A DNA stretch of 64,000 nucleotides, from assembly GCF_900113065.1 (NCBI RefSeq), contig NZ_FOOA01000021.1, positions 1 to 64,000 of the forward strand. The letters run 5' to 3'. Source of the stretch: Aureimonas phyllosphaerae (GTDB lineage: Bacteria > Pseudomonadota > Alphaproteobacteria > Rhizobiales > Rhizobiaceae). The translations under genes and the position numbers were made by a program. Positions 18,016 to 27,974 of this stretch are shown here, one piece after another (within the stretch, counting starts at the first letter, position 1; every line of letters starts with the position of its first letter). The notes under the pieces are model-generated. The model did not search any database. It saw only the letters and a program-made list of their open reading frames with translations, and was not told where the DNA came from.

Positions 18016-21000
18016 CTAGTGAAAATTGCGCCCCTTGGGCAAGACGGCGCGCATGCCTTTCACCGTCTCCTCGTCGACGTCGCGCGTCGAGGGCAGGACG
18101 ACACGGGCCGGGCGGCGCACCTCGTCGGCCGAGGCCAGCACCGCGCCGAGCGCTGCGGCAGCCTCGGTCAGGTCGTCGTCCGGCATGGCGGCCGCGTGCC
18201 GCGGCTCCGGATGGCGGCGGAGCGGGCTCTTCACGTGGTCGGTCGGCTGCAGGATGCGGGCGCCCTCCAGCCCGCGGTCGGCAAGCCGCGACAGGAGCGG
18301 CGTCAGGTCCTCAATCGTCTCGGCGACGAGATGGATCACGCCGCGGTCGGCCTGGACCCGGCCCGAGACGCGCACCAGCCGCGCGCCGAGCACCACCGGG
18401 CGGAAGCGTTCGAAGACCTTGGTCCAGACCACGATGTTAGCGACGCCCGTCTCGTCCTCCACCGTCATGAAGATGACGCCCTTGGCCGAACCCGGCCGCT
18501 GGCGCACCAGGACGAGCCCGGCCACGCTGGCGCGCCGGCCGGAGCGCACGGTGTCGAGCGTCTGCGCCGGGGCGATGCCGCGCGCCCGAAGGTCCTCGCG
18601 CAGGAAGGACACGGGATGCGCCTTCAGGGACAGGGACAGGAAGCGGTAGTCGTTGACCACGGCCTCGCCGAGCGGCATCGCGGGAAGCGTGACCTCGGGC
18701 TCGGCCGTCACCTCGCCAAGGCCTTCGAAGAGGGGCAGGCGCTCGGCCGCCGCGCCCTCGCTCAAGGCCCGCGCCGCCCAGAGCGCGTCGCGCCGCGCCA
18801 GACCGAGACCCGCAAAGGCGTCGGCGTCGGCCAGCCGCTCCACCGCCTGCCGCGACAGGCCGGTACGCAGCCAAAGTTCGCGCACCGAATCGAACGGACC
18901 CGACGTGTCGCGCACCCAGACGAGGCGCCGGATCTCGGTCTCCGACAGGCCCTTCACCTGCCGGAAGCCGAGCCGCACCGCATGGCGCGTGCGGATCGCG
19001 GCCGCCGCCTCGCGGTGGCGCGGAAAGACGGCGGCGGGATCGAAGGCGCAGGGCTCCAGCGCCGAGTCCCAAGACGAGGCGTTGACGCAGACGGGGCGCA
19101 CCTCCACCCCGTGCTCGCGCGCGTCGCGCACCAACTGGGCCGGCGCGTAGAAGCCCATCGGCTGCGCGTTCAGGATCGCGGCGCAGAAGACATCGGGATA
19201 GTGGCACTTGATGAAGGCCGAGGCGTAGACGAGGAGCGCGAAGGACGCCGCATGGCTTTCGGGAAAGCCGTATTCGCCAAAGCCCTCGATCTGGCTGAAG
19301 CAGCGCTCGGCGAACTCATGCGTGTAACCGTTCCGCAGCATGCCGGAGACCATGCGCTCGCGAAAATCCTTCACCTGCCCCGTACGCCGGAACGTCGCCA
19401 TGGCGCGGCGTAGCTTGTCGGCCTCCGCCCCGGTGAAGCCGCCCGCCACCATGGCGATGCGCATCGCCTGCTCCTGGAAGAGCGGCACGCCGCAGGTGCG
19501 CTCCAGGATCTCGCGCAATTCCTCCTTCGGATAGTCGACGGGCTCGAGCCCCATGCGCCGGCGCAGGTAGGGGTGCACCATGTCGCCCTGGATCGGGCCG
19601 GGCCGCACGATCGCGACCTGGATCACGAGGTCGTAGAAGACGTTGGGCTTCAGCTTCGGCAGCATCGTCATCTGCGCTCTGGATTCGATCTGGAACGTGC
19701 CGAGCGTGTCGGCGCGATGGGTCATCCGCCAGACCGGCTGGCCCGGCGCCTCCATCGGCAGCGTGTCGAGCGAGGCGGGGCGCCCGTCCAGCGTCGCCTC
19801 GCCGGGGTAGAGCGTGTTCAGCATGTCGAAGGCGCGGCGCAGGGCGCTCAGCATGCCGAGCGCCAGGATGTCGATCTTGAGGATCTTCAGCTCGTCGAGA
19901 TCGTCCTTGTCCCATTCCACGATGATCCGGCCCTTGGAGCCTGTATTGTGGATCGGCACCGTCTCGTCGACGCGCCCGCGCGTCAGCACGAAGCCGCCGA
20001 CATGCTGCGAGAGATGGCGGGGAAACTCGTTCAGCGCCCGCGCATAGGCGAGGACATTCTGCGTCGTCGGGTCCTCCGCCGACAGGCCGGCGGCATCGGT
20101 CTCGCGCGTGCCCATGTCGGCGGGGCCGTAGCCCCAGACCGAGCCCGACAGGGCCGAGACGGCATCCTCCGACAGGCCGAAGGCCTTGCCGACCTCGCGC
20201 AATGACGAGCGCGCGCGATAGGAGATGACGGTCGCCGCGATCGCCGCCGAATCGCGCCCGTAGGCGTCGTAGATCCAGTTAATTACCTCGTCGCGGCGCT
20301 CGTGCTCGAAGTCGACGTCGATGTCGGGCGGCTCGTCGCGCTCGTCCGACAGGAAGCGGTCGAAGAGGAGGCCGGCCTTTTCCGGGTCCACCTCGGTGAT
20401 GCCGATGCAGTAGCAGACCGTGGAATTGGCCGCCGACCCGCGCCCCTGGCACAGGATGCCCATCCCGCGCGCGGCCTGGACGATGCGATGGACGGTGAGG
20501 AAGTAGGGCTCGTATTTCTTGCGCGCGATGAGCGCGAGCTCGCGCTCGATTTGCGGAAAGATCCGCGCCGGCACGCCGCCGGGATAGCGCCAGTGCGCGC
20601 CCTTATAGGCTAGGCGCCGCAGTTCCTCCAGCGGCGAGACGCCGAGGCGCAGCGCCTCGTCGGGATAGTCGTACTGGAGGGTCGCGAGGTCGAAGCGAAG
20701 CTCCTCGAAGAAGCGGCGCGCCTCGACGATCGCCGGCTCGAAGCCGCGAAACAGGCGCAGCATCTCGCCCTCGTGCTTCAGCCGCCGCTCGCCATGGGCC
20801 GAGAGGATCGCTCGGCCGGCTCCCGCCAGCGGCACGTGCTCGCGGATCGCCGCCACGACGTCGGCGAGCGGGCGCCGCTCGGCCCCGTGGAACAGGGCGT
20901 CGTTGGTGGCGAGAAGCGGCGTGCCCCACGTCCTGGCGAGCGCCGCCGCCCGGCCGAGGCGGCGCGCGTCGCCCCCGTCGTGGCGCGGGGCGACAGCGAG

Positions 21001-21516
21001 GCGGACGGTGCGGGGAAAGGCCGCGCGCAAGGGGCCGAGCGCCGCCTCGAGCCGCTCGGTGGCGCCCGTCCCCGTCGGTCCGTCGCGCCCGAGCCCGTCG
21101 GGGGCGAGGACGGCGAGGTTGATCCCCTCGCCCCGTTCCAGAAGATCGGAAAGGTGAAGGATGCAGTCGCCCTTGCGGGCGCGCAGGTTGCCGGTGGTCA
21201 GGAGGCGGCAGAGCTGCGCCCAGCCGGCGCGGTCGCGCGGATAGGCGAAGACGTCGGGCGTCGCGTCGGCAAAGACCAGCCGCGCGCCAGGACGGAAAGG
21301 GAACCGCTGCACTCGCGCCTGCCCATGCGCGCGCACCACGCCGGCCACCGTGTTGCGGTCGGCAAGGCCGAGCCCGCCGAGCCGCAGCGCCTCGGCCGCG
21401 ACCACCATCTCGCCGGGCTTGGAGGCGCCGCGCAGGAAGGAGAAGTTCGAGGCCGCCCCGATCTCGCAGAAGCCGGGACCGGGCGCGAGCGGCTCGACCG
21501 GCGGCTCGCCGTTCAT
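18016..21516 (-). CDS. dnaE2: Error-prone DNA polymerase DnaE2
   Basis: The 1166-residue protein is a C-family polymerase that copies past DNA lesions together with ImuA and ImuB. The PHP domain begins [13 protein letters not shown]. The palm shows [12 protein letters not shown] and the catalytic aspartates in [15 protein letters not shown]-terminal OB-fold ([14 protein letters not shown]) follows a helix-hairpin-helix region. The ATG at 21516 overlaps the imuB stop as ATGA, so translation is coupled. Last gene of the LexA-controlled imuA-imuB-dnaE2 cassette. Confidence 0.95.
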   Translation of the reverse strand: MNGEPPVEPLAPGPGFCEIGAASNFSFLRGASKPGEMVVAAEALRLGGLGLADRNTVAGVVRAHGQARVQRFPFRPGARLVFADATPDVFAYPRDRAGWAQLCRLLTTGNLRARKGDCILHLSDLLERGEGINLAVLAPDGLGRDGPTGTGATERLEAALGPLRAAFPRTVRLAVAPRHDGGDARRLGRAAALARTWGTPLLATNDALFHGAERRPLADVVAAIREHVPLAGAGRAILSAHGERRLKHEGEMLRLFRGFEPAIVEARRFFEELRFDLATLQYDYPDEALRLGVSPLEELRRLAYKGAHWRYPGGVPARIFPQIERELALIARKKYEPYFLTVHRIVQAARGMGILCQGRGSAANSTVCYCIGITEVDPEKAGLLFDRFLSDERDEPPDIDVDFEHERRDEVINWIYDAYGRDSAAIAATVISYRARSSLREVGKAFGLSEDAVSALSGSVWGYGPADMGTRETDAAGLSAEDPTTQNVLAYARALNEFPRHLSQHVGGFVLTRGRVDETVPIHNTGSKGRIIVEWDKDDLDELKILKIDILALGMLSALRRAFDMLNTLYPGEATLDGRPASLDTLPMEAPGQPVWRMTHRADTLGTFQIESRAQMTMLPKLKPNVFYDLVIQVAIVRPGPIQGDMVHPYLRRRMGLEPVDYPKEELREILERTCGVPLFQEQAMRIAMVAGGFTGAEADKLRRAMATFRRTGQVKDFRERMVSGMLRNGYTHEFAERCFSQIEGFGEYGFPESHAASFALLVYASAFIKCHYPDVFCAAILNAQPMGFYAPAQLVRDAREHGVEVRPVCVNASSWDSALEPCAFDPAAVFPRHREAAAAIRTRHAVRLGFRQVKGLSETEIRRLVWVRDTSGPFDSVRELWLRTGLSRQAVERLADADAFAGLGLARRDALWAARALSEGAAAERLPLFEGLGEVTAEPEVTLPAMPLGEAVVNDYRFLSLSLKAHPVSFLREDLRARGIAPAQTLDTVRSGRRASVAGLVLVRQRPGSAKGVIFMTVEDETGVANIVVWTKVFERFRPVVLGARLVRVSGRVQADRGVIHLVAETIEDLTPLLSRLADRGLEGARILQPTDHVKSPLRRHPEPRHAAAMPDDDLTEAAAALGAVLASADEVRRPARVVLPSTRDVDEETVKGMRAVLPKGRNFH

Positions 21517-23273
21517 GCGAAGAGACCGTGCAGGAACCAGCCGGACGGTGCGCCCTCGCCCGCGCCTTGGCGAAACAGCCAGTAGCGCCGACCGGCCTCG
21601 TCCTCGACGCGGAAGTAGTCGCGGCTCGCGCCCACATCCCCGAGCCACCATTCCGGCGCGATCCGCTCGGGACCCTCGATCCGGCCGACACGGTAAAAGG
21701 CGCGGCGCCAGCGGAACTGGCGGATCGGCCCGTCCGGCACCTCGGCCGTCGCCTCCACCGCTTCCGGCCGGGCGAAGAGGCGCAAGGGGCGCGGCGCGAG
21801 ATCGGCCTCCACGCCGGAACCGCCCGTCCCGATCGGGGCGACGCGCCGCTGCGCGGCCTCCGGCCGGTGCCGGTCCTCGGGCGCGAAGGCGAACACCGCC
21901 GACTCGCCGAGCCGCGTCCCTAGGCGATCGATCAGCGCGCCGAGTTCCTCGGCGGGCCGCGCGCCCGCGTCCTCGAGGTCCTCCTGCCGGTCCGCCATCG
22001 CATCCGCCGCCAGAACCGACAGGCGCAGGAGGTCGAAGCCGAAGCCGGCGTCGATCTCGTCCCCGCAGGCCTTCAGCCGCTCGGCGAAGAGACGCGCGAT
22101 CCGGGCGGGATCGCGCAACGGGGCCCCCGAGCGCACCAGGAGGCGCTCGACATGCCCGTCGACGCGAAACAGCGCGAGCTCCGCCTCGCGCAGGCCCTCG
22201 CCGCGCTCGGCCAAGGTCTCGCACAGCCGGGCGGCCAGGTGGGTCGCGATGCGCAGGATGTCTTCGGGCAAGCTCACCGGCTCGAACAGGCGGCGCTCGC
22301 GGATGAGGAGCGCGACCGCCCGGCGCGGCTCGATCGGACGGCGGGCGGCGCCCGTCGCCTCGTCCAGCCGGCGGGCGATGTCGGGGCCGAAGCGGCGGTG
22401 GAGGGCGGCGCGCGGCAGCGCAAGGAGATCGCGCACCCGGCGAAGGCCGAGCCGGTGGAGCCGTGCGGCGGTCTCCGTGTCGAGCCGCAGGCCGCTTCCC
22501 ACGGGTAGGCCCTCCACCGCGGCACGCTCGTCTCCGCTCGCCACGAGGCGCGCCGCCCCGGCCACGCCGACGCAGGCGCGCGCCGTGCCGGGATGGGCGG
22601 CGACCGCTGCCTCGACCGCAAAGCCCTGGCGCTCCAGCCGAGAGACGAGATCGTCTCGGAGAGCGCCCGCTCCGCCGAAAAGGTGGGACGCGCCCGTCAG
22701 ATCGAGAACGAGGCCGTCGGCGCCGTCGAGGGCGACGAGCGGCGTGTAGCGGTCGCACCAGTCGGCCACCGCGTCGAGGAGACGCCGGTCGGCCGCCGCG
22801 TCGGCCGGCCGGTAGTCCACGTGGGGAAAGCGGGCGCGCGCTTCCGCAAGGCCGAGGCCGGGCACGAGGCCGAGCGCCTCGGCGCGCTCGCACGAGGATA
22901 CGATCCGCTCGGCCCGGTCCTCGCGGGTGAAGAGCGCGAGCGGCGGGATGTCGGCCTCCGGCATGTCCGCCGCCTGCCCCACGTCAGACGGCTTGTACCC
23001 CCTGCCCACGTCCGGCGGGGTGTGTCCCCTGCCCGCGTCCGGCGGGCGATGCCCGTTGCCAGCGCCGAGCGGCACCGGCAGGAGGTCAGGCCGCGCCGAA
23101 GCGTCGGTGCGCGGCATCCTCCCCCGCCGCGCCACCGCGAAGGGACCGCAGCGCCACGAGCGCCCCAGTTCCTCGCGCCGGATCCGGTCGCAGGGCAGCC
23201 GCGTCAGCCGGAGCGCCAGGAATTCGCCCGGCCGCGCGCCGGAGGGGGTCGTGGTCGAGGAAGCGTCGGTCAT
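21513..23273 (-). CDS. imuB: ImuB, Y-family polymerase-like mutagenesis protein
   Basis: The 586-residue protein has Y-polymerase palm and finger regions ([23 protein letters not shown]) and a little-finger and C-terminal region ending GWFLHGLFA. The N-terminus [15 protein letters not shown] lacks the catalytic DxD of active Y-family enzymes, as known for ImuB, which acts as a clamp-binding adaptor for DnaE2. An insertion near residues 70-110 contains three 9-residue repeats (GRGHTPPDV type) encoded by a 27-base tandem repeat. The start at 23273 lies 187 bases inside imuA, so the genes overlap strongly. Confidence 0.93.
   Translation of the reverse strand: MTDASSTTTPSGARPGEFLALRLTRLPCDRIRREELGRSWRCGPFAVARRGRMPRTDASARPDLLPVPLGAGNGHRPPDAGRGHTPPDVGRGYKPSDVGQAADMPEADIPPLALFTREDRAERIVSSCERAEALGLVPGLGLAEARARFPHVDYRPADAAADRRLLDAVADWCDRYTPLVALDGADGLVLDLTGASHLFGGAGALRDDLVSRLERQGFAVEAAVAAHPGTARACVGVAGAARLVASGDERAAVEGLPVGSGLRLDTETAARLHRLGLRRVRDLLALPRAALHRRFGPDIARRLDEATGAARRPIEPRRAVALLIRERRLFEPVSLPEDILRIATHLAARLCETLAERGEGLREAELALFRVDGHVERLLVRSGAPLRDPARIARLFAERLKACGDEIDAGFGFDLLRLSVLAADAMADRQEDLEDAGARPAEELGALIDRLGTRLGESAVFAFAPEDRHRPEAAQRRVAPIGTGGSGVEADLAPRPLRLFARPEAVEATAEVPDGPIRQFRWRRAFYRVGRIEGPERIAPEWWLGDVGASRDYFRVEDEAGRRYWLFRQGAGEGAPSGWFLHGLFA
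22981..23061. repeat. 27-bp tandem repeat (about 3 copies) inside imuB
   Basis: Units at 22981-23007, 23008-23034 and 23035-23061 share the core CGTCCGGCGG; the third is degenerate at its end. Being 27 bases long they keep the imuB frame and add nine residues each (G-x-G-x-x-P-x-D-x). Confidence 0.75.
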
Positions 23274-24138
23274 GGGGATCCCACTCCAGGCAGAGCGTTC
23301 GGGGCGACAGTCCCCGCGCCTTTTCAAGCGACAGGGAAAAACGGGGGCAGCCGATCAAGGGCAGCGATTCCAGCCCCGGCACGGGGGCGGCGCGCACCGG
23401 CTCGACCAGCACGCGGACGGGGGCGGCGGTGGCTTCCGGCTCGCCGCCCTGGCGCAGGAGCATCACCGCGCCGCCCGCCTCCCGGGCGCGGGTGTGGAGG
23501 CGCCGCGTGCCCTCCAGCCCGAGAAGCGTCGGATTGCCGCGCAATTCGACCACGACCAGCGCGGCGGCGCCCGAACGCGCGGCTTCCTCGCCCGCCCAGG
23601 CCGCGTCCACGATGCGGCGTGCGCGCACCACGACCAGAGCGTCGGGGTCGAGGCCGAAATGGGCGAGCCCCTCGCGATAGGGCATGCCGCCTTCGGCGAG
23701 CGCATCGGCCGCCGCGATCCAGATCAGCGGACGGCGCGCCGAGGCGCCGAGGCGGATGCCGAGCGCCAGCGCGAAGCCGACGCCCGCGCCGCCGTCGCGC
23801 ATGGCGAGCGTGCGCGCTTCCACCAGCCCCGCGCGCGGCAGCCCGCCTCCGAGCGCGGCGTCGAAGGCCGGCGCGCCCAGCGCCAGACGATCGTCGTCAT
23901 TGGGTTTTTCGTCCTCCCCATCCGGCACGCCGCGCGCGAACGGCGCCCCTTCGATCCGCCCAATCGCCTGGCGCAGCGCCGAAAGCGTCGCGGCGCGTGC
24001 GCGGTCGGGCTCACCGCCCGGCCCCACCCCAGCGTCCTCTGTCGCGTCGGTTGCGGGACGCCTTTCATCCGGGGTATCTACGGGCTCCAGGCCCGGTCGT
24101 CGTCGCGGTCCAGTGGTCCAGGTCATGCCGGTCTCCAT
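23086..24138 (-). CDS. imuA: ImuA, RecA-like mutagenesis accessory protein
   Basis: The 350-residue protein is a RecA-fold relative (SALRQAIGRIEG at the start of the domain, LGGGLPRAGLVEA, LIWIAAADALAEGG, ALVVVELRG). The P-loop is degenerate (MRDGGAGVGFAL in place of GPESSGKT), as is usual for ImuA of this group. It works with ImuB and DnaE2 in SOS mutagenesis. The start at 24138 follows the LexA box by 28 bases. Its 3' end overlaps imuB by 188 bases in another frame, a long overlap that ties the two genes. Confidence 0.88.
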   Translation of the reverse strand: METGMTWTTGPRRRPGLEPVDTPDERRPATDATEDAGVGPGGEPDRARAATLSALRQAIGRIEGAPFARGVPDGEDEKPNDDDRLALGAPAFDAALGGGLPRAGLVEARTLAMRDGGAGVGFALALGIRLGASARRPLIWIAAADALAEGGMPYREGLAHFGLDPDALVVVRARRIVDAAWAGEEAARSGAAALVVVELRGNPTLLGLEGTRRLHTRAREAGGAVMLLRQGGEPEATAAPVRVLVEPVRAAPVPGLESLPLIGCPRFSLSLEKARGLSPRTLCLEWDPHDRRFLDHDPLRRAAGRIPGAPADAAALRPDPARGTGALVALRSLRGGAAGEDAAHRRFGAA

Positions 24139-24166
24139 CGGCGGATGGGTTCATGGCCGCCTTCGT

Positions 24167-24181
24167 GTTCCTCATATGTTC
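24167..24181 (-). promoter_or_regulatory. LexA (SOS) box controlling imuA-imuB-dnaE2
   Basis: GTTC-N7-GTTC (GTTCCTCATATGTTC on plus; GAAC-N7-GAAC on minus) is an exact match to the alphaproteobacterial LexA operator. It sits 29-43 bases upstream of the imuA start and would cover the promoter. Confidence 0.88.
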
Positions 24182-24404
24182 TAGGAAATTTCCGAGTCGC
24201 CCCCCGGAGTCAAGGAGACGGCGGCCAAGATTATTTTCCTGTTGATAGGGAACGAATTCCGGTGGACGACGGCGGCCGCCTCTTGGGCCCGGCGTCACAC
24301 TGTCACGATCGCGTCAGGACCAGCGATGCGGCGTTGCGGTGTGGCGTGACCGACAGGCAGGAGGAGCTCTCCACCCGTTGTCACCAATCCGAAGACGCCC
24401 GCCC

Positions 24405-25073
24405 ATGCCCCTGACCCGTCGATCCCTCCTTGCCGGCGCGCCGCTGTTTCTGGCCGGCTGCGTGTCAGGACGCCTCGGCGACGTGGCGCCCGCTGCGCCC
24501 AGACGTGTCGTCGATCCCTACTATCTTGCCATGTACGCGCCGGTGACAGGCGAGCCCTTCCCGGTTCCCGCTCCCGACCTGACGAAGATCGACCCGCGCT
24601 TCTACCGGCAGGAGGTCGCCTACCGGAGCGGCGAAATCCCCGGGACGCTGATCGTCGATACGCCCGCGCGCTTCCTCTACCTTCAGATGGAGGGCGACCG
24701 GGCGCTGCGTTACGGGATTGGCGTCGGCAAGGCGGGTCTTGCCTTCGAGGGCGAGGCGCGGGTCCAGTACAAGCGCGCCTGGCCGCGCTGGCGCCCGACC
24801 GACGCGATGATGGCGCGCGAGCCCGCCCGCTACGGCCACCTCGGCGCGGGCATGGAGCCGGGGCCTACCAACCCGCTCGGCGCGCGGGCGCTCTACCTCT
24901 TCCGGGGCGGCGAGGACACGCTCTACCGCATCCACGGCACCAACGAGGACTGGTCGATCGGCCAGTCCGTCTCGTCGGGCTGCATACGGCTTCTCAACCA
25001 GGATGTGATCGACCTCCATCGCCGCGTCCTCGACGGCACCAAGGTCGTGGTGCTCCAGGGCGCGATGGCTTAA
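24405..25073 (+). CDS. L,D-transpeptidase (YkuD) lipoprotein
   Basis: The 222-residue protein starts with a twin-arginine-like MPLTRRSLLAG run and a lipobox LAGC (Cys at about residue 19), so it is likely an outer- or inner-membrane lipoprotein facing the periplasm. The YkuD domain covers about 85-220, with the catalytic HGTNEDWSIGQSVSSGCIRL signature intact. Typical for the single-domain ErfK/YbiS-type L,D-transpeptidases that make 3-3 cross-links. Divergent from imuA. A poor SD precedes the ATG; an earlier frame to 24339 is arginine-rich and was rejected. Confidence 0.9.
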   Translation: MPLTRRSLLAGAPLFLAGCVSGRLGDVAPAAPRRVVDPYYLAMYAPVTGEPFPVPAPDLTKIDPRFYRQEVAYRSGEIPGTLIVDTPARFLYLQMEGDRALRYGIGVGKAGLAFEGEARVQYKRAWPRWRPTDAMMAREPARYGHLGAGMEPGPTNPLGARALYLFRGGEDTLYRIHGTNEDWSIGQSVSSGCIRLLNQDVIDLHRRVLDGTKVVVLQGAMA

Positions 25074-25117
25074 GACGCGGGGGGCTACGGATGGGAACCG
25101 CCAGGGAGGAGAGCCGC

Positions 25118-25540
25118 ATGGGCCAAAGGGACCAGACCGGCGACTGGGCGCGAAGGCTGTCGCCGAGCCTCGAGGAGATCGAGGCGCTGGCGATCGAGGC
25201 CTATGCCGCACTGCCGTCGGAATTCCGCGCCCTGTCGGGCGAGATCCGCTTCCACGTCGCCGACTTTCCCGAGGACGAGGTGGTGGAGGAGATGGGCCTC
25301 GAAAGCCCCTTCGACATTCTCGGCCTCTTCGAGGGCCGCGCCGTCGGCGCGCTCGGCACGCCCCAGACCGGCGAGATGCCCAACCGCATCCTCCTGTACC
25401 GCCGCCCAATCCTCGACTATTGGGCGGAGCATGAGGAAAGCCTCGGCACGCTGGTCGCCCATGTTCTGATCCACGAGATCGGGCACCATTTCGGCCTGTC
25501 GGACGACGACATGGAAGCACTGGAAGCGGCGACCGACTAG
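25118..25540 (+). CDS. Zincin-like metallopeptidase (PF06262)
   Basis: The 140-residue protein has HEIGHHFG, a HExxH-like zinc motif (H-E-I-G-H), near residue 121, with LYRRPILDYW and LIHEIGHHFGLSDDDM typical of the minimal zincin family PF06262. Cellular substrate is unknown; no signal peptide. The start at 25118 has GGAGGAG upstream; a Met at 25091 is also possible. It is 44 bases after the L,D-transpeptidase gene and 30 before the MOSC gene, suggesting one transcript. Confidence 0.85.
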   Translation: MGQRDQTGDWARRLSPSLEEIEALAIEAYAALPSEFRALSGEIRFHVADFPEDEVVEEMGLESPFDILGLFEGRAVGALGTPQTGEMPNRILLYRRPILDYWAEHEESLGTLVAHVLIHEIGHHFGLSDDDMEALEAATD

Positions 25541-25570
25541 GAGCGGCTTCCGGAAGAGGAGGAACGACCG

Positions 25571-26431
25571 ATGCAGGTCTCGACGCTCGCCATCCATCCG
25601 GTCAAGGGCGGGCGCGCCCGCCATCCCGCCAGCGTGCGGCTCGAGCCGATGGGGCTCCGGGGCGACCGGCGCTGGATGCTGGTCGATGCCACGGGGCGCT
25701 TCCTGTCGCAGCGCGAGAATCCACCGCTCGCGCTCCTCGACGCCGAGCCCGACGCGGACGGGCTGCACCTGTCGTTTCCCGGCATCAAGGGGTCGGACGG
25801 TGGCGAGCGCTTCGTGGCGACGCCGGACGGCGAGGAGCGCATGGCGGTCACCGTCTGGAGCGACACGGTGGACGCCGCCGCCGCCGGCGCGGACACGGAT
25901 GCCGCTCTGTCGCGCTGGCTTGGCCTCCCCGTGCGGCTCGCGCATTTCGACGCGCGCTCGCAGCGCACCGTCTCGCGCGACTGGACCGCCGAGGATCATC
26001 CGGTCGGCTTTGCCGACGGCTTCCCGCTGCTGGTCGCCACCACGGCCTCGCTGCGCGATCTCAACCGGCGGATCGTCTCCACCGGCGGCGAGGCCGTACC
26101 GATGAGCCGCTTCCGGCCCAACATCGTGATCGACGGCACGGATCCCTTCGCCGAAGACGGCTGGGCCCGGATCGCGGTCGGCGACATGGTGATCGACCTC
26201 GTGAAGCCCTGCGCGCGCTGCGCGGTGACGACCGTCGATCAGGACGAGGGCCGGCGCACGGGCAAGGAGCCGCTCGCCGCGCTCGGGCGCTTCCGTCGCT
26301 CCGGCGTCCAGCGGGCGCCCGGCGTCCTGTTCGGCTGGAACGCCGTGGCACAGGGCGTCGGCACGGTTCGCGTCGGCGACCCGGTGCGCATCCTGGAGAC
26401 ACGCGAGGGCGGCTGGCCCCTCGCGCTCTGA
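25571..26431 (+). CDS. MOSC domain protein (YcbX/mARC-like)
   Basis: The 286-residue protein has an N-terminal beta-barrel (MOSC_N, 1-120; IHPVKGGRA and GLRGDRRWMLVD) and a MOSC domain (about 130-285). The conserved Cys lies in PCARCAVTTVDQ, the position that coordinates molybdenum in mARC/YcbX enzymes, which reduce N-hydroxylated compounds. It lacks the C-terminal ferredoxin domain of E. coli YcbX, so it would need a separate electron donor. GAGGAGGAACG precedes the start. Confidence 0.88.
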   Translation: MQVSTLAIHPVKGGRARHPASVRLEPMGLRGDRRWMLVDATGRFLSQRENPPLALLDAEPDADGLHLSFPGIKGSDGGERFVATPDGEERMAVTVWSDTVDAAAAGADTDAALSRWLGLPVRLAHFDARSQRTVSRDWTAEDHPVGFADGFPLLVATTASLRDLNRRIVSTGGEAVPMSRFRPNIVIDGTDPFAEDGWARIAVGDMVIDLVKPCARCAVTTVDQDEGRRTGKEPLAALGRFRRSGVQRAPGVLFGWNAVAQGVGTVRVGDPVRILETREGGWPLAL

Positions 26432-26448
26432 CCGCCGCGAAACGACAA

Positions 26449-26478
26449 GGCCCGGAACCGGCTGTCCGGTCCCGGGCC
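26449..26478. terminator. Hairpin between convergent MOSC and sugar dehydrogenase genes
   Basis: A 13-base stem (GGCCCGGAACCGG / CCGGTCCCGGGCC) with a 4-base loop. On plus it has one A-C mismatch; on minus that pair is G-T, so it is better for the minus-strand sugar dehydrogenase, followed by TTGTCGTTTC. Confidence 0.5.
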
Positions 26479-26504
26479 ATCGTCTCATCTCTCCCTTGTG
26501 GAGA

Positions 26505-27827
26505 TCAGGCCTTCGTCAGCCGCACGATCGTCGAGCCGCCGCCGCCCCGCGTCTCGGTCACCGCATAGACCGCCCCGTCCGGACCGACTTTGACGTCGCG
26601 GATGCGCGCCTCGAGCGGCACGCGCGCCTCGGTCGCCACCCGACCTTCGCCGTTCATGGACAGCACCACGAGGCCCTGCGTCACCAGACCGCCGACCAGG
26701 AAAGCGTTCTCCCACTCGGGGAACTCGGAGCCCTGATAGAGCGCCATGCCGGACGGGCCGATGACCGGATCCCAGTAGTAGGCCGGCTGTTCCATGCCGT
26801 CCTTGGCAGTGATGCCCTCGTTCACCTCGGCGCCGCCGTACTCGATGCCGTAGGTGATCACCGGCCAGCCGTAGTTCTTGCCGGCTTCCGGCGCGTTCAG
26901 CTCGTCGCCGCCGCGCGGCCCGTGCTCGATCGTCCAGAGACGGCCGTCGGCGTCGAGCGCAGCGGACTGGATGTTGCGGTGACCGTAGCTCCAGATCGCG
27001 TCCTGCGCATTGTCCTGGTTGACGAACGGGTTGTCGGCCGGGATCGAACCGTCGGCATTGATCCGGAAGACCTTACCGAGACCCGAATTCAGGTCCTGCG
27101 CCTGATCCCGGATCGGGTCGTCGGACCGCTCGCCGACGCCGAGGAAGATCTTGCCCTCGCCATCGAAGACGATGCGCGAGCCGAAGTGCTTGTTGCCCTC
27201 GTAGCTCGGCATCTGCTGGAAGATGACCTTGACGTCGTCGAGCTTGGCCGAGCCGTCCGCCGTCGTCAGCTTCGCGCTGGCGAGCGCGGTGCCGTTGCCC
27301 TCCGCTCCGCGCGGCTCGGAGAAGGTGAAGTAGATCATGCCGTCCGAGGCGAAGTTTGGCCCGAGCGCCACGTCGAGGAGGCCGCCCTGCTCGCGCGAAT
27401 CGACTTCGGGCACGCCGGACACCTCGATCGGCTCGCCCTCCTGCCCCATCGCGGGCAGGATCATCAGCTTGCCTTCCTTGGCGGTGACGAGCATGCGCCC
27501 GTCCGGCATGAACTCCAGCGCCCAGAGGTTGGGCAGGCCTTCGGCCACCGTCTCGGTGGTCACCTCGGGCTGTTCGGTCGGCTGGGGCGCGCGGGTCTGG
27601 CCGGCAAAGGCCGGCTGCTGATCGGGAGCGTTGGCCGCTTCCGTCTCGATCGGCTGGCCGGCGGCCGCCCCTTGCGTCGAGGAGGCGGTGCCGGTGGCCG
27701 GCGCGTTGCCGTCCACGTGCGGCAGGCGTTCGCCCTGGCTGTTGGTGTCCTGCGCCAGGGCGCCGGTGGCAAGCAGGGTGCCGGCCAGAAGAAGGCCGAG
27801 GCCACCGGATCGAAGGGTCAGTCGCAT
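26505..27827 (-). CDS. PQQ-dependent sugar dehydrogenase (soluble aldose dehydrogenase type)
   Basis: The 440-residue protein has a signal peptide (cut near ATGALAQ), a low-complexity Gln/Ala/Pro stretch to about residue 85, then a six-bladed beta-propeller of the GSDH/YliI family: LPNLWALEFMPDG, GGLLDVALGP, SYEGNKHFGSRI, YGHRNIQ, EHGPRGGDELN and WDPVIGPSGM. The conserved His and Arg for substrate and PQQ are in these motifs. Enzymes of this type oxidise aldoses in the periplasm with PQQ. PQQ synthesis genes are not in this window. The start at 27827 is set by the signal peptide; a longer frame reaches 27914. Confidence 0.9.
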   Translation of the reverse strand: MRLTLRSGGLGLLLAGTLLATGALAQDTNSQGERLPHVDGNAPATGTASSTQGAAAGQPIETEAANAPDQQPAFAGQTRAPQPTEQPEVTTETVAEGLPNLWALEFMPDGRMLVTAKEGKLMILPAMGQEGEPIEVSGVPEVDSREQGGLLDVALGPNFASDGMIYFTFSEPRGAEGNGTALASAKLTTADGSAKLDDVKVIFQQMPSYEGNKHFGSRIVFDGEGKIFLGVGERSDDPIRDQAQDLNSGLGKVFRINADGSIPADNPFVNQDNAQDAIWSYGHRNIQSAALDADGRLWTIEHGPRGGDELNAPEAGKNYGWPVITYGIEYGGAEVNEGITAKDGMEQPAYYWDPVIGPSGMALYQGSEFPEWENAFLVGGLVTQGLVVLSMNGEGRVATEARVPLEARIRDVKVGPDGAVYAVTETRGGGGSTIVRLTKA

Positions 27828-27974
27828 CGTCGCGTTCCTCGTCGTCGGATGAGATCGAAGACCGGGTCGGTCTTCCCATGGACGGCGAACTAATCGGGTG
27901 CGACGAGCGGACAACGCCGCTCCCGTTTAGTTGACGAAACGTGAGCGGCGTTGCAAGGGCGGGTCTCGGCGTTC

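Noticed and set aside
22981-23061. Tandem repeat considered as a CRISPR array
   Set aside because: Units are directly adjacent without spacers, lie in a coding frame, and there are no cas genes.
24149-24170. Additional LexA half sites (GTTC at 24149 and 24167)
   Set aside because: Spacing is 14 bases, not 7, so it does not form an operator.
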